Source of the DNA: Phaeobacter italicus
GTDB lineage: Bacteria; Pseudomonadota; Alphaproteobacteria; Rhodobacterales; Rhodobacteraceae
Reading direction: 5' to 3'
Assembly: GCF_001258055.1 (NCBI RefSeq)
Contig: NZ_CVRM01000022.1
Coordinates: forward strand, 372,001 to 436,000
DNA length: 64,000 nucleotides
Below the pieces are notes generated by a model. That model was not told the DNA's origin and did no database searches. It saw only the letters and a list, made by a program, of their open reading frames with translations. The position numbers were made by a program, and so were the translations under genes. Positions 1 to 8,183 of the stretch are shown here, piece after piece (positions within the stretch are counted from its first letter, which is position 1; each line of letters begins with the position of its first letter).

Positions 1-1
1 T

Positions 2-634
2 GGAACGCGCGTGCGCCTGGGGCGCGCGGCTTGGGTTGGGGCCGAGGCTGGCAGCAAGACGGCGGCTTTCCTTGACCGGGGAGACGGGGCGGCGCAGTCG
101 ATCACCTTTTCAGACAGTCTGCGCCCCGGCGCGGCAGAGGCCGTATCGGCGCTGCTGGAGGCAGGAAAGGAGGTCTGGCTGATCTCTGGCGATACAGACG
201 GTGCCGTGCGCGATCTGGCGCAGCGCCTTGGGATCACCAACTGGGTTTCCTCTGCGCTTCCTCAGGACAAATCTGCGCGGATCATGGGGCTGTCAGAGGC
301 CGGCCAGCACGTTCTGATGGTGGGCGACGGGCTGAACGATACAGCGGCATTGGCTGCTGCGCATGTGTCGATTTCCCCTGCGTCCGCCCTTGATGCAGCG
401 CGGGTGGCCTCGGACATCGTTTTGTTGGGGCAGGATCTGTCGCCGATCGCAGAGGCCTGCAGCGTTGCACAAAAGGCGACCCGCCGGATCAGCGAGAATT
501 TCCGGATCGCGACGCTTTACAATGTCATTGCCGTGCCGCTGGCAGTCGCTGGGCTCGCCACTCCCTTTGTTGCGGCCTTGGCGATGTCCACCTCGTCGAT
601 TACGGTGTCCCTGAACGCCTTGCGCTTGCGCTGA
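2..634 (+). CDS. ccoI: Cation-translocating P-type ATPase CcoI/FixI, C-terminal fragment
   Basis: C-terminal third of a copper-type P1B ATPase needed to supply copper to the cbb3-type cytochrome oxidase. The frame is open from base 2, so the start, the metal-binding domain, most membrane helices and the DKTG phosphorylation site lie outside the window. What is visible is the end of the P domain: a SGD motif near residue 60 of the visible part, the hinge motif GDGLNDTAAL near residue 100, and two final hydrophobic helices. The next gene is ccoS, which is the usual ccoG-H-I-S order, and this separates it from a general CopA. Confident as a P-type ATPase; the CcoI assignment rests on the ccoS neighbour. 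Confidence 0.88.
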   Translation, partial: GTRVRLGRAAWVGAEAGSKTAAFLDRGDGAAQSITFSDSLRPGAAEAVSALLEAGKEVWLISGDTDGAVRDLAQRLGITNWVSSALPQDKSARIMGLSEAGQHVLMVGDGLNDTAALAAAHVSISPASALDAARVASDIVLLGQDLSPIAEACSVAQKATRRISENFRIATLYNVIAVPLAVAGLATPFVAALAMSTSSITVSLNALRLR

Positions 635-667
635 ATGTGACTGGCGCGCTGACTGGAAAGCCCTGAC

Positions 668-826
668 ATGAGTGTTTTGTCCTATCTCATCCCGATTTCG
701 CTTCTTCTCGGAGGAGTTGGCCTTGTGGGGTTTCTCTACACGGTACGATCAAACCAATATGACGATCCCGAGGGGGATGCACGGCGCATCCTGAGTGATG
801 AATGGGATGATCATCCCAAACCCTGA
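668..826 (+). CDS. ccoS: cbb3-type cytochrome oxidase assembly protein CcoS
   Basis: A 52-residue protein with one N-terminal membrane helix (about residues 4-26) followed by a short acidic tail carrying the family pattern around SNQYDDPEGDARRIL. CcoS is needed for cofactor assembly of the cbb3 oxidase in the inner membrane. It starts 33 bases after the ccoI stop, on the same strand, and is followed by a strong hairpin terminator, so it is the last gene of the cco maturation operon. The length is typical for the family. Confidence 0.93.
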   Translation: MSVLSYLIPISLLLGGVGLVGFLYTVRSNQYDDPEGDARRILSDEWDDHPKP

Positions 827-848
827 TCCGGTGGATAGAACAGACACG

Positions 849-876
849 AAAAAGGCGCCGCTTGGGCGCCTTTTTT
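849..876. terminator. Bidirectional intrinsic terminator between ccoS and the DD-carboxypeptidase gene
   Basis: An A5 tract, GGCGCC, a five-base loop, GGCGCC and a T6 tract make an 11-bp stem that ends transcription in both directions. It serves ccoS from the left and the convergent carboxypeptidase gene from the right. Confidence 0.88.
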
Positions 877-903
877 GATGGATGGTGGTGTCTGTGTTTG
901 GCG

Positions 904-2520
904 TCAGGATGGACCAACCGTCTCGCAGCTGATGTTGCGGGCTGTGAGGCGACGACAGGCGAGGGCTGCGCTTTCCTTGGTCATGCCCAGGAAATTTGCG
1001 TCGAAACCGCGGGGCGTTTTCACCACCTTGCGCAAGGAACCGTCCAACGTTGCCATCTCAGCCAGTGCTGTGCGCAGGAGCACCTTTTCTGCCTGATAAC
1101 GGCTGCCGTAGCGTCCGACATTGATGCCCCAGTAGCGACCGCCAGAGGTGGAAAGGCGGGTCACGATCACAGGTTCCGGATCTGCTGCATCCTGGCTTTC
1201 GGCGAGGCGGGCAGGGCGCGCCTGTGGGCGCAGACCGGTAAAGGGACGGGGACGTGCCAAGGTCTGCGCAATGGGTGTCGTCGGTTGCGCAGCAACAGCA
1301 GAGACGATTTCTGCCTCTTCAATGGCGGCGGTGATGCTGGCGCGCAGAACGTCGCGATCCAGCTGCGGCGTGGCCTCCGCTGCGAGAACGTCGGTCGCCA
1401 GCACTTCGGCTGCCTGCGCTTCTGCGACTTGCTGCGCGATGGCCTCTGCGTCGACTTCAGTGTCTGCTTCCGCCAGCAGGGTGGCTGGTTCTTGTGTCTC
1501 GCTCTCTGGTCGTTGTTTCGGTCGCAGGCTGGTTTTGACAAGGCCGGACACGCGCACTGTTTTTCCTGCGGTGCCGTCAGCGTTTGCGACCTGAGTGCCA
1601 AGCCCCCGGTTGCCCTGATAAGGCGGCTGCGCCGGGCGGCGCAGTTTTGCGTGACTGGGGGCCCGGCGGAACCCCAGATCCAGAAGTTCAGCAACCTTTG
1701 CATTGCGCGAGGTCGAGGACTTGCCGCCAAACACCGTCGCGATTACCCGTTCGTTGCCTCGCTGGGCTGACGCAACCAGATTGAAACCGGCAGCGCGAGT
1801 GTAACCGGTTTTGATGCCGTCAGCACCACGATAAGCCGCAAGCAGTCGGCGGTTGGTGTTTGGCACCGTGCGCACCCCGGCATCGGCTGATTTGCGAGAG
1901 AACAGATTGTAGTATTCGGGATAGTCATAAAGGATATGACGCCCGAGTGTCGTCATATCTCGCGCCGTGGACATATGGCCATTCTCGGTCAGACCATGCG
2001 CGTTCTTGAATGTGGTACGCGACATGCCAAGCGCCTTGGCTGTACGGGTCATGCGCCGTGCAAAGGCAGCTTCGGATCCGGACAGTGTTTCACCAATTGC
2101 CGTGGCTGCGTCATTTGCGGATTTGATGGCTGCGGCGCGGATGAGATAGCGAAATGCAATGCGTTGACCTGCCTTGAGGCCCAGCTTTGATGGAGGTTCC
2201 GCTGCCGCGTTACGGCTGATTTTCACCTTGGTGTCGAGAGTGATCTCGCCGTTTCGGACGGCCTCAAACGCAATGTACAGCGTCATCATCTTGGTCAGAG
2301 ACGCCGGGTGCAAACGGGTATCGGCGTTGCGGGAGTGCAGCACCTCACCGGTGCGCGCGTCAATCACCATCGCAGCATAGGGTGCCGCACCAACATTGGG
2401 AGGCGCAGCCATGATCATGGTGAGAAAAACAACTAGTCCCAAGACCCAACGCGACAGCCGGTGCGATACCTGCTGCGCAAGGATCAGCGGAGTCCGCCTG
2501 ACCTGCACGTTATCTGCCAT
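904..2520 (-). CDS. D-alanyl-D-alanine carboxypeptidase (peptidase S11) with C-terminal SPOR domain
   Basis: Trims D-Ala from peptidoglycan stem peptides in the periplasm. All three S11 motifs are present: SLTK at residues 74-77 (nucleophile S74), SAN at 134-136 and KTG at 237-239. A hydrophobic segment at about 25-45, ending near GAA, is the signal peptide. After the catalytic domain comes a low-complexity Ala/Glu-rich linker (about 330-450), then a C-terminal SPOR domain (about 460-538) that should bind denuded glycan at the septum. This PBP5/6-like plus SPOR arrangement is common in Rhodobacteraceae and suggests a division role. At 538 residues it is longer than E. coli DacA because of the linker and SPOR. 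Start ATG has a GAGG Shine-Dalgarno. Confidence 0.92.
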   Translation of the reverse strand: MADNVQVRRTPLILAQQVSHRLSRWVLGLVVFLTMIMAAPPNVGAAPYAAMVIDARTGEVLHSRNADTRLHPASLTKMMTLYIAFEAVRNGEITLDTKVKISRNAAAEPPSKLGLKAGQRIAFRYLIRAAAIKSANDAATAIGETLSGSEAAFARRMTRTAKALGMSRTTFKNAHGLTENGHMSTARDMTTLGRHILYDYPEYYNLFSRKSADAGVRTVPNTNRRLLAAYRGADGIKTGYTRAAGFNLVASAQRGNERVIATVFGGKSSTSRNAKVAELLDLGFRRAPSHAKLRRPAQPPYQGNRGLGTQVANADGTAGKTVRVSGLVKTSLRPKQRPESETQEPATLLAEADTEVDAEAIAQQVAEAQAAEVLATDVLAAEATPQLDRDVLRASITAAIEEAEIVSAVAAQPTTPIAQTLARPRPFTGLRPQARPARLAESQDAADPEPVIVTRLSTSGGRYWGINVGRYGSRYQAEKVLLRTALAEMATLDGSLRKVVKTPRGFDANFLGMTKESAALACRRLTARNISCETVGPS

Positions 2521-2816
2521 CTATGCCTCTATGCCGTCGGTTTTCCGACTGACTTTTTTTGCCTGATTAGCAAAACCCTAACACAGGGGCAGTTCCGAAT
2601 AAACCTTGAGGTTTTTTACATAATTTCGTGAACAGGTGAGGTGTTTCGATATCTAGTGGATGAAAGTCGCACCCTCCACTAAATGCGCTGTTGGTTAATG
2701 AAAGGTTAGCAAAAAAACCTTGCAGAACTGCTGTCATCCTGCCCGGAGCGGCGGCAGTTGATGCCACCGCGCAACAGCCAAGCCCTACCTGTCATCGCTG
2801 GGGTGCGCAGATGGCG
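2521..2816. other. A/T-richer intergenic region upstream of the carboxypeptidase gene
   Basis: No gene found. The stretch carries the promoter region of the minus-strand carboxypeptidase gene and the downstream side of the CHMI gene. It is visibly richer in A and T than its surroundings and contains several short inverted repeats: TAGTGGA at 2654-2660 with TCCACTA at 2675-2681, AAACC/GGTTT at about 2603-2616, and AAGGTT/AACCTT at about 2702-2722. A CtrA-like site at 2694-2709 is listed separately. Confidence 0.5.
2694..2709 (-). promoter_or_regulatory. Candidate CtrA-type binding site
   Basis: On the minus strand this reads CTAA, seven bases, then TTAAC, one mismatch from the alphaproteobacterial CtrA consensus TTAA-N7-TTAAC. 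It lies about 175 bases upstream of the start of the SPOR-tailed DD-carboxypeptidase, a plausible cell-cycle target. A site this short can occur by chance. Confidence 0.3.
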
Positions 2817-3143
2817 CTAAACCTCGTGGGTGCCGGTGAAGTAGAAGGGGCCGGAATAGATGAGTTCCAGCGAAAAATGGCAGTTTTGGGGAATCATCGC
2901 CATGACCGCAGCTTTCAGCGAATCCAGCAGCCTGTTCGAAAAGGCGTCGTCGCGATGGGCCTTCACCAGCAGCGCCACCTTGATGTCGACGTGTGTGTGG
3001 TGATGCGCGTCTACGCGAAAGGCGCGGCCCTTACAGGCTCCTGCGCCATCGTCATGTTCAAGAATGATCTGTTCAATGCGTTCCAGAATGGCGGGCGCGT
3101 CGAGGGTGATATCTTGGGTATATTTGATTTCTGCGTGAGGCAT
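2817..3143 (-). CDS. 5-carboxymethyl-2-hydroxymuconate isomerase (CHMI) family protein
   Basis: A 108-residue protein that begins Met-Pro-His; after Met removal Pro1 would be the catalytic base, as in CHMI and related tautomerases. The pattern of histidines (KGRAFRVDAHHHTHVDIKVALL in part) and the closing FSLELIYSG fit the CHMI family. In the homoprotocatechuate pathway CHMI isomerises a ring-cleavage product, but no other hpa genes are nearby, so the substrate here is uncertain. It lies 71 bases downstream of a HAD phosphatase on the same strand. The ATG has only a weak Shine-Dalgarno. Confidence 0.8.
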   Translation of the reverse strand: MPHAEIKYTQDITLDAPAILERIEQIILEHDDGAGACKGRAFRVDAHHHTHVDIKVALLVKAHRDDAFSNRLLDSLKAAVMAMIPQNCHFSLELIYSGPFYFTGTHEV

Positions 3144-3214
3144 GATGAAGGCCGTCCGAACTGTCGAATGTTATGAAATGTCGTGGTGTAATGTGATGAA
3201 GGCTTACGGCCGGA

Positions 3215-3928
3215 CTACCCGATACCGGCCACAAGATCGGGCAGGGCAGAGAGGTCGGCAATTTCGCGGTAGCGTGCGCTGTGTTCGGGAGCGGGGGCAT
3301 ATTCCACCTCCCACACCAGACCATGCGGCACATAGGTGCCCCAACCTCCTGCATCGATGACAGGAACCACGTCAGAGCGCATGGAATTCCCCACCATCAT
3401 TGATCTCTCGGCTCCGTCGCCGTGACGCGCAAAGATGTCGGTGTAAACTGCGGGGGTTTTCTCGGACACGATCTCTACCCCGTCAAACAGCTCTCCCAGA
3501 CCAGACTGGGCGAGCTTGCGCTCCTGATCCAACAGATCCCCCTTGGTGATCAGAACCACCCGGTGACTGTCGGCGAGTGCCTCCACCGCGGTTTGTGCTG
3601 CAGGCAGCAGTTCGATCGGATAGGACAGCATCATCTGCCCTGCCGTGATCAATTCCTGGATGACGCTGGCAGGCACCTGTGCCTCGGTCACGTCGATGGC
3701 GGTTTCGATCATCGACAGCGTGAACCCCTTCACCCCATAGCCGTAGCGGCCCAGATTGCGTTTTTCAGCTGCCAACAGGCGTTCGGAGAGCGACCGGGAA
3801 TCAACCGTGTCAGGAACATGATCCATCAGCAATTCGGCAAAGCGGTCCTGCGTGACACGGAAAAACCGTTCATTATGCCAAAGGGTATCGTCGGCATCGA
3901 AGCCGATTGTTGTCAAATTTCGGGTCAA
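3215..3928 (-). CDS. HAD-superfamily hydrolase
   Basis: A 237-residue cytoplasmic phosphatase-like protein. Motif I is FDADDTLW (residues 9-16, nucleophile Asp and acid/base Asp), motif II sits in VLITKGD, and motif IV in [19 protein letters not shown] sequence with the GxxxxD pattern. The cap region lies between motif I and II (about 20-95), consistent with a subclass I HAD. The substrate cannot be told from sequence. The best start is TTG (RC of 3926-3928) with a weak GAG upstream; no in-frame ATG fits motif I. Divergent from clpS, with which it shares an upstream region of about 90 bases. Confidence 0.82.
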   Translation of the reverse strand: MTRNLTTIGFDADDTLWHNERFFRVTQDRFAELLMDHVPDTVDSRSLSERLLAAEKRNLGRYGYGVKGFTLSMIETAIDVTEAQVPASVIQELITAGQMMLSYPIELLPAAQTAVEALADSHRVVLITKGDLLDQERKLAQSGLGELFDGVEIVSEKTPAVYTDIFARHGDGAERSMMVGNSMRSDVVPVIDAGGWGTYVPHGLVWEVEYAPAPEHSARYREIADLSALPDLVAGIG

Positions 3929-4016
3929 TCGAACACGCTCAATCCCTTTTCCTATCCGTCAGAAACGCTATATAAGCGGGACACCAAAATCCATCCATGA
4001 TCGGAATTCAGTGCCC

Positions 4017-4358
4017 ATGCTGCCTACGCCAGTAATGATGTCGGACCATTCAGATGACGATACCGAATTCGGTGTCCTGACCAAGACCCGACCGAAGACA
4101 CAGCGTCCGCCGCGGTACAAGGTGCTGCTGTTGAATGATGACTACACGCCAATGGAATTTGTCGTCATGGTTCTGGAGCGGTTTTTCAACATGACCCACG
4201 CCGAGGCGTTCGAGGTCATGCTGACCGTTCACAAGAAAGGCGTCGCTGTTGTGGGTGTCTTCAGTCATGAAATTGCCGAAACCAAGGTTGGGCAGGTCAT
4301 GGATTTTGCGCATCGTCACCAGCATCCGCTGCAGTGCACGATGGAAAAAGAAGAATAA
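4017..4358 (+). CDS. clpS: ATP-dependent Clp protease adaptor ClpS
   Basis: Delivers N-degron substrates to ClpAP. The conserved ClpS core is complete: [13 protein letters not shown] (the N-end residue pocket), a helix with [17 protein letters not shown], and [12 protein letters not shown] near the C-terminus. The 113-residue reading from ATG 4017 has a long acidic N-terminal arm; ATG codons at 4035 and 4038 give 107 or 106 residues and are equally possible because no strong Shine-Dalgarno decides. A TATATAA box at 3969-3975 may be the -10. No clpA follows; the next gene is an unrelated methyltransferase. Confidence 0.92.
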   Translation: MLPTPVMMSDHSDDDTEFGVLTKTRPKTQRPPRYKVLLLNDDYTPMEFVVMVLERFFNMTHAEAFEVMLTVHKKGVAVVGVFSHEIAETKVGQVMDFAHRHQHPLQCTMEKEE

Positions 4359-4372
4359 CGAGGCCCCAGAAC

Positions 4373-5365
4373 ATGTCTATTCGCCTGTCCCTGGCCGTCG
4401 AGACGGGCGGATTTTCCGTGCCCGAAACTGGCCGCATCGCTGTTTTCAATCCGGCCTCGGGTCTGGATCTGTCAGATTTGCCTAAAGAAAGGGTGCTGAT
4501 TGTCCAGCCATTCGCCCCCGATCATGAAATCTTTGCCGCTGCAGGGTATACCTGTTCGCCCGATCTGCCCGGGGATGATCGCTTCGCCGCTGCGGTGGTG
4601 TTCCTGCCCCGCGCCAAGGCTTTGGCCCGTAGTCTGATTGCCGACGCAACCGCGGTCTGTGATGGCCCTGTCCTGATTGATGGCAACAAGACTGACGGAA
4701 TCGATTCGATCCTGAAGGCACTGAAACCCCGCGCAACCCTCTCCAGCGCGATCTCAAAGGCCCACGGCAAGGCGTTTTGGTTTGAGGCGGCGTCTGCTGA
4801 TCTGGCAGATTGGCGGGCTGGTCCGCAGCAGATCACAGGTGGGTTTACCACGGCACCAGGTGTCTTTTCTGCAGATGACATCGACCCGGCCTCGGCCCTT
4901 CTGGCGGCGGCGTTGCCTGAAAAGCTGGGGCGCAATGTCGTCGATCTGGGGGGCGGATGGGGCTATCTGTCTGCCGAAATTCTCAAACGGGAAAACGTTC
5001 AGTCTCTGCATCTGGTCGAGGCTGATCATATTGCCCTGTCTTGTGCGCGGCAGAATATCTCTGATGACCGGGTCCAGTTTCACTGGGCTGACGCGCGGGG
5101 ATGGAAAGCACCAGACCGGGTTGATTGCGTCGTTTCCAACCCACCCTTCCACACCGGTCGCGCGGCAGAGCCCTCGCTTGGGCAGGCCTTTATCACTGCG
5201 GCCTCGGGCATGTTGGCGCCTGCGGGCTCTCTTTGGTTGGTGGCCAATCGGCACCTGCCATATGAGACCACCCTGGCAGAGCAGTTTGCCGTGGTAGAAG
5301 AGGTCGCGGGTGACAATCGGTTCAAAGTGCTTCACGCCAGCCGTCCGCGTCGGCATCGCCGCTAA
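4373..5365 (+). CDS. Class I SAM-dependent methyltransferase, RsmC-like
   Basis: A 330-residue two-domain methyltransferase of the RsmC/RlmG type, which methylate the exocyclic amine of guanine in rRNA. The C-terminal half has the SAM site VVDLGGGWGYLSAEIL (about 190-205) and the catalytic SNPPFH motif (about 253-258), the NPPF signature of base-N methyltransferases. The N-terminal half is a degenerate methyltransferase-like domain that binds RNA in RsmC. It starts 14 bases after clpS with a CGAGG Shine-Dalgarno, so the two are probably cotranscribed. Which rRNA position is modified cannot be decided here. Confidence 0.82.
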   Translation: MSIRLSLAVETGGFSVPETGRIAVFNPASGLDLSDLPKERVLIVQPFAPDHEIFAAAGYTCSPDLPGDDRFAAAVVFLPRAKALARSLIADATAVCDGPVLIDGNKTDGIDSILKALKPRATLSSAISKAHGKAFWFEAASADLADWRAGPQQITGGFTTAPGVFSADDIDPASALLAAALPEKLGRNVVDLGGGWGYLSAEILKRENVQSLHLVEADHIALSCARQNISDDRVQFHWADARGWKAPDRVDCVVSNPPFHTGRAAEPSLGQAFITAASGMLAPAGSLWLVANRHLPYETTLAEQFAVVEEVAGDNRFKVLHASRPRRHRR

Positions 5366-5464
5366 GGGTGCCGCAATACGATGGTTTCCTTGCCGCGCCC
5401 TGCAGTTTAGGTTGCCACTAGCGTGCAGCGCCTCGCGCGGCAGGGAACATGACGGAGGTCATTC

Positions 5465-6268
5465 ATGTCTTTTTCCATCTCTGGCAAAACCGCCATCGTA
5501 ACCGGTTCATCTAGCGGGATCGGTTTGGCAATCGGCAAGCAATTCGCCGCTGCCGGAGCAAACGTGATGTTTGCCGATACGGATGAGGCCGCGTTGTTGG
5601 CAGAGCTGGGCACGCAGGCAGACGAAAGCAATATCCGCTATTTCGCCGGAGATCTGCGTGAACGACTGACGATTGCAAACCTTTTGTCGGCAACCATTGA
5701 TGCCTTTGACGAGGTGGACATTCTGGTGAATGGCGCGCGTCAGGTGGTTCAAACCGATCCGCTCGATCCCGAAGATCAGTCGCTCGAATTGCTGCTCAAT
5801 CAAACCCTTCTGCCGACCATGCGGCTGTCGCAGCAAGTGGCGCGCCGAATGATCAAACAGGGCGAAGAACGGGACAACGGTGGCCCGAACGGGGCAATCA
5901 TCAACTTGTCCTCCATTGCGGCACGCAGATCACATCCCGAACTGATGGCCTATTGCGTTGCCTCCGCCGCGTTGGATCAGCTGACACGCTCTCTGTCGGT
6001 CTCGCTGGCGCCGCATCGGATCCGGGTGAACTCTATTGCGTTTGGTTCCGTCATGAGTGCCTCGATGCAGGCAACGCTCAAGGACAACCGGGCCTTTCGC
6101 CAGGATATCGAACGACACACCCCCTTGGGGCGGATTGCTTCGCCAAGCGAACTCACTGAGGCCGCACAGTTCCTTGCATCGGACGCGGCTGCCTTCATGA
6201 CCGGTCAGATCGTCACGCTTGATGGTGGGCGCACGCTGCTCGACACCGTCGAAGTCCCCGTCCACTAA
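5465..6268 (+). CDS. Short-chain dehydrogenase/reductase, catalytic lysine replaced
   Basis: A 267-residue classical SDR. The NAD(P) site TGSSSGIG is at residues 14-21, the NAG-type motif reads NGA (about 90), and the catalytic Ser lies in IINLSSIAA. The expected YxxxK becomes Tyr-Cys-Val-Ala-Ser, so the lysine that activates the tyrosine and binds the nicotinamide ribose is a serine. The rest, including the C-terminal FLASDAAAFMTGQIVTLDGG, is typical. Good Shine-Dalgarno (GGAGG). hemF follows after 28 bases on the same strand. It may be a non-catalytic or altered-mechanism SDR; the substrate is unknown. Confidence 0.85.
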   Translation: MSFSISGKTAIVTGSSSGIGLAIGKQFAAAGANVMFADTDEAALLAELGTQADESNIRYFAGDLRERLTIANLLSATIDAFDEVDILVNGARQVVQTDPLDPEDQSLELLLNQTLLPTMRLSQQVARRMIKQGEERDNGGPNGAIINLSSIAARRSHPELMAYCVASAALDQLTRSLSVSLAPHRIRVNSIAFGSVMSASMQATLKDNRAFRQDIERHTPLGRIASPSELTEAAQFLASDAAAFMTGQIVTLDGGRTLLDTVEVPVH

Positions 6269-6296
6269 CGCCCCCACCGTTGCCAGAGGTTGCGCA

Positions 6297-7190
6297 ATGA
6301 GCACTGACATGATCGACGAAAAGGCTCGCGCCGCGGCCTGGTTCAAATCCCTGCGAGACAGCATCGTTGCCGCGTTTGAGGGGCTGGAAGACAGCCATGA
6401 CACGGGCCCGTTCAGCGACCAGCCTGCCGGTCGTTTCGATGTCAGCGAAACCAAACGGACAGCAGAGGATGGAAGCGACGCGGGCGGCGGATTGATGAGC
6501 GTCATGCGCGGTGGCCGTGTGTTTGAAAAGGTGGGCGTCAACATTTCAGAAGTCTACGGCACCCTGGGCGAGCGCGCGCAGCACGCGATGGCCGCGCGCA
6601 AGGGTATTCCGGGCATGAAGGATGATCCCCGGTTCTGGGCCTCTGGGATTTCGCTGGTGGCGCATATGCAGAACCCGCATGTGCCCGCGGTCCACATGAA
6701 CACCCGGATGTTCTGGACGCCCCACGCCTGGTGGTTCGGCGGCGGTTCGGATCTCAACCCTTGTCTGGAATATGACGAAGACACGGCACACTTCCACCAT
6801 GTGCAAAAGCGTCACCTCGACCCTCATGGCGAAGATCTGTATCCCCGCCTGAAGGAATGGGCGGATGACTATTTCTACATCCCCCACCGCAAGCGGGCCC
6901 GCGGGGTCGGCGGCATCTTTATGGACGATCGAAACTCTGGCGATTGGGAGGCGGATTTCGCCCTGACGCAGGACATCGGACGCGCGTTTCTGCCGGCTTA
7001 TCTGCCCTTGGTGGAACAGCGGCGCACGCTTGCATTTGGTGCGGCAGAAAAGGATGCCCAGTTGGTGCATCGTGGGCTCTATGCGGAATACAATCTCGTC
7101 TATGACCGGGGCACCAAATTCGGCCTTGAAACGGGTCATGACGCCAACGCCGTCCTGATGAGCCTGCCGCCGCTCGCGAAATGGATCTGA
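6297..7190 (+). CDS. hemF: Oxygen-dependent coproporphyrinogen III oxidase
   Basis: Aerobic oxidative decarboxylation of coproporphyrinogen III to protoporphyrinogen IX in haem synthesis. The 297-residue product carries family signatures such as SVMRGGRVFEKVGVN, VPAVHMNTR and the WWFGGGSDLNPC substrate loop, and closes with GLETGHDANAVLMSLPP. ATG 6297 gives the normal family length; the frame is open upstream but that part overlaps the SDR gene. Together with hemC and hemE 1-3 kb away it makes this a loose haem gene neighbourhood. Confidence 0.96.
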   Translation: MSTDMIDEKARAAAWFKSLRDSIVAAFEGLEDSHDTGPFSDQPAGRFDVSETKRTAEDGSDAGGGLMSVMRGGRVFEKVGVNISEVYGTLGERAQHAMAARKGIPGMKDDPRFWASGISLVAHMQNPHVPAVHMNTRMFWTPHAWWFGGGSDLNPCLEYDEDTAHFHHVQKRHLDPHGEDLYPRLKEWADDYFYIPHRKRARGVGGIFMDDRNSGDWEADFALTQDIGRAFLPAYLPLVEQRRTLAFGAAEKDAQLVHRGLYAEYNLVYDRGTKFGLETGHDANAVLMSLPPLAKWI

Positions 7191-7199
7191 TGGGCGTGC

Positions 7200-7217
7200 A
7201 ACCGCTCCTGCGGTTTA
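7200..7217 (+). terminator. Weak hairpin downstream of hemF
   Basis: AACCGC, a four-base loop, then GCGGTT followed by a short TAT stretch, beginning 10 bases after the hemF stop. The stem is only six pairs and the T tract is poor. Confidence 0.4.
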
Positions 7218-7322
7218 TCGCTGATCTTTCGGTTGTTTGTCCTTGGTGATTGCCCGGTGGTGGCAAACAGGCTCTACTAAACCAAAGCGCGATTGAACGC
7301 GCAGGGTTTGGGAGGGCAGGGC

Positions 7323-8171
7323 ATGCGGATTGGCAAAGCGGTGCAGGGGATCGGTCTGGTTGCGTTGCTTCTGGCAATGGCGTGTGCGCCGCGTGTTTCT
7401 GCTCCACCTCCGACGCCGCCGATTGGTGTTCCGGTTCAACCCGGCGCGACAGAGGCAGCACTAGAGGCCGCGAAGGCGCGGCTGATTACGAACCCCAAAT
7501 TTGCCGACAGCGATCCCCATTCTTGGGAGGGGCGCACACCTTGGTCTTATCCCATTCACGGTATCGACGTGTCGCGCTGGCAGGGAGACATAGACTGGCA
7601 GCGGGCGCGCCGGTCGGGCGTTAGTTTTGCCTATATCAAAGCGACAGAAGGCGGGGATCTTCTGGATCCCAAATTTCGCGATCACTGGCAGGCGGCCCGG
7701 CGCGCGGGCGTGAAGCGCGGTGCCTATCACTATTTCTATTTCTGCAGACCGGCCGCCGAGCAAGCCCGCTGGTTCATTCGCCACGTGCCACGCGATCGCG
7801 CGGCCTTGCCTCATGTTCTGGATATGGAGTGGACGCCGCATTCGCGCACCTGCACCAAACGTCCCTCAGGTGCCAAGGTGCGGGCCGAAGCGAAACGGTT
7901 TCTGGATCTGCTTGAGGCCCACTATGGCCGTCGACCGGTGCTCTACACGACAGTTGATTTCTACCGCGACACCGGGATTGGGCGCTTGCCCGGAACCGAA
8001 TTCTGGCTGCGCTCTGTGGCGGACCATCCCCATATCACCTATCCCGGTGCGCTGTGGCGCTTCTGGCAATATACCGGGACAGGGCGGGTGCCGGGTATCG
8101 AGGGCAACGTGGACCTGAATGTTTTTGGTGGCGGACCAGAGCGTTGGCTGCGCTGGTCCGGCCAGATCTGA
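7323..8171 (+). CDS. Glycoside hydrolase family 25 lysozyme, probable lipoprotein
   Basis: A 282-residue muramidase-type protein. The N-terminus is a hydrophobic signal ending LLAMAC, a loose lipobox with Cys21, so an envelope lipoprotein is likely. A proline-rich stretch follows (28-40). The GH25 domain starts near HGIDVSRWQG (Asp82), includes AYIKATEGG, and has the catalytic pair in LDMEW (Asp167, Glu169). The end VDLNVFGGG is also typical. It would cut the glycan strand of peptidoglycan. Start chosen at ATG 7323, which puts the signal peptide at the terminus. Convergent with hemC, only 8 bases apart. Confidence 0.88.
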   Translation: MRIGKAVQGIGLVALLLAMACAPRVSAPPPTPPIGVPVQPGATEAALEAAKARLITNPKFADSDPHSWEGRTPWSYPIHGIDVSRWQGDIDWQRARRSGVSFAYIKATEGGDLLDPKFRDHWQAARRAGVKRGAYHYFYFCRPAAEQARWFIRHVPRDRAALPHVLDMEWTPHSRTCTKRPSGAKVRAEAKRFLDLLEAHYGRRPVLYTTVDFYRDTGIGRLPGTEFWLRSVADHPHITYPGALWRFWQYTGTGRVPGIEGNVDLNVFGGGPERWLRWSGQI

Positions 8172-8183
8172 GCAAAAACTCAG
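8168..8183. terminator. Small hairpin spanning the convergent GH25 and hemC stop codons
   Basis: CTGAG, loop CAAAAA, CTCAG. The plus-strand stop TGA (8169-8171) lies in the left arm and the hemC stop (TCA at 8180-8182) in the right arm. Five pairs are weak for a terminator, but there is no other hairpin between these two genes. Confidence 0.4.

Noticed and set aside
862-1770. Long plus-strand open frame opposite the DD-carboxypeptidase gene
   Set aside because: Antisense shadow in GC-rich DNA: cysteine- and arginine-rich translation, no domain, while the minus strand has complete S11 and SPOR motifs.
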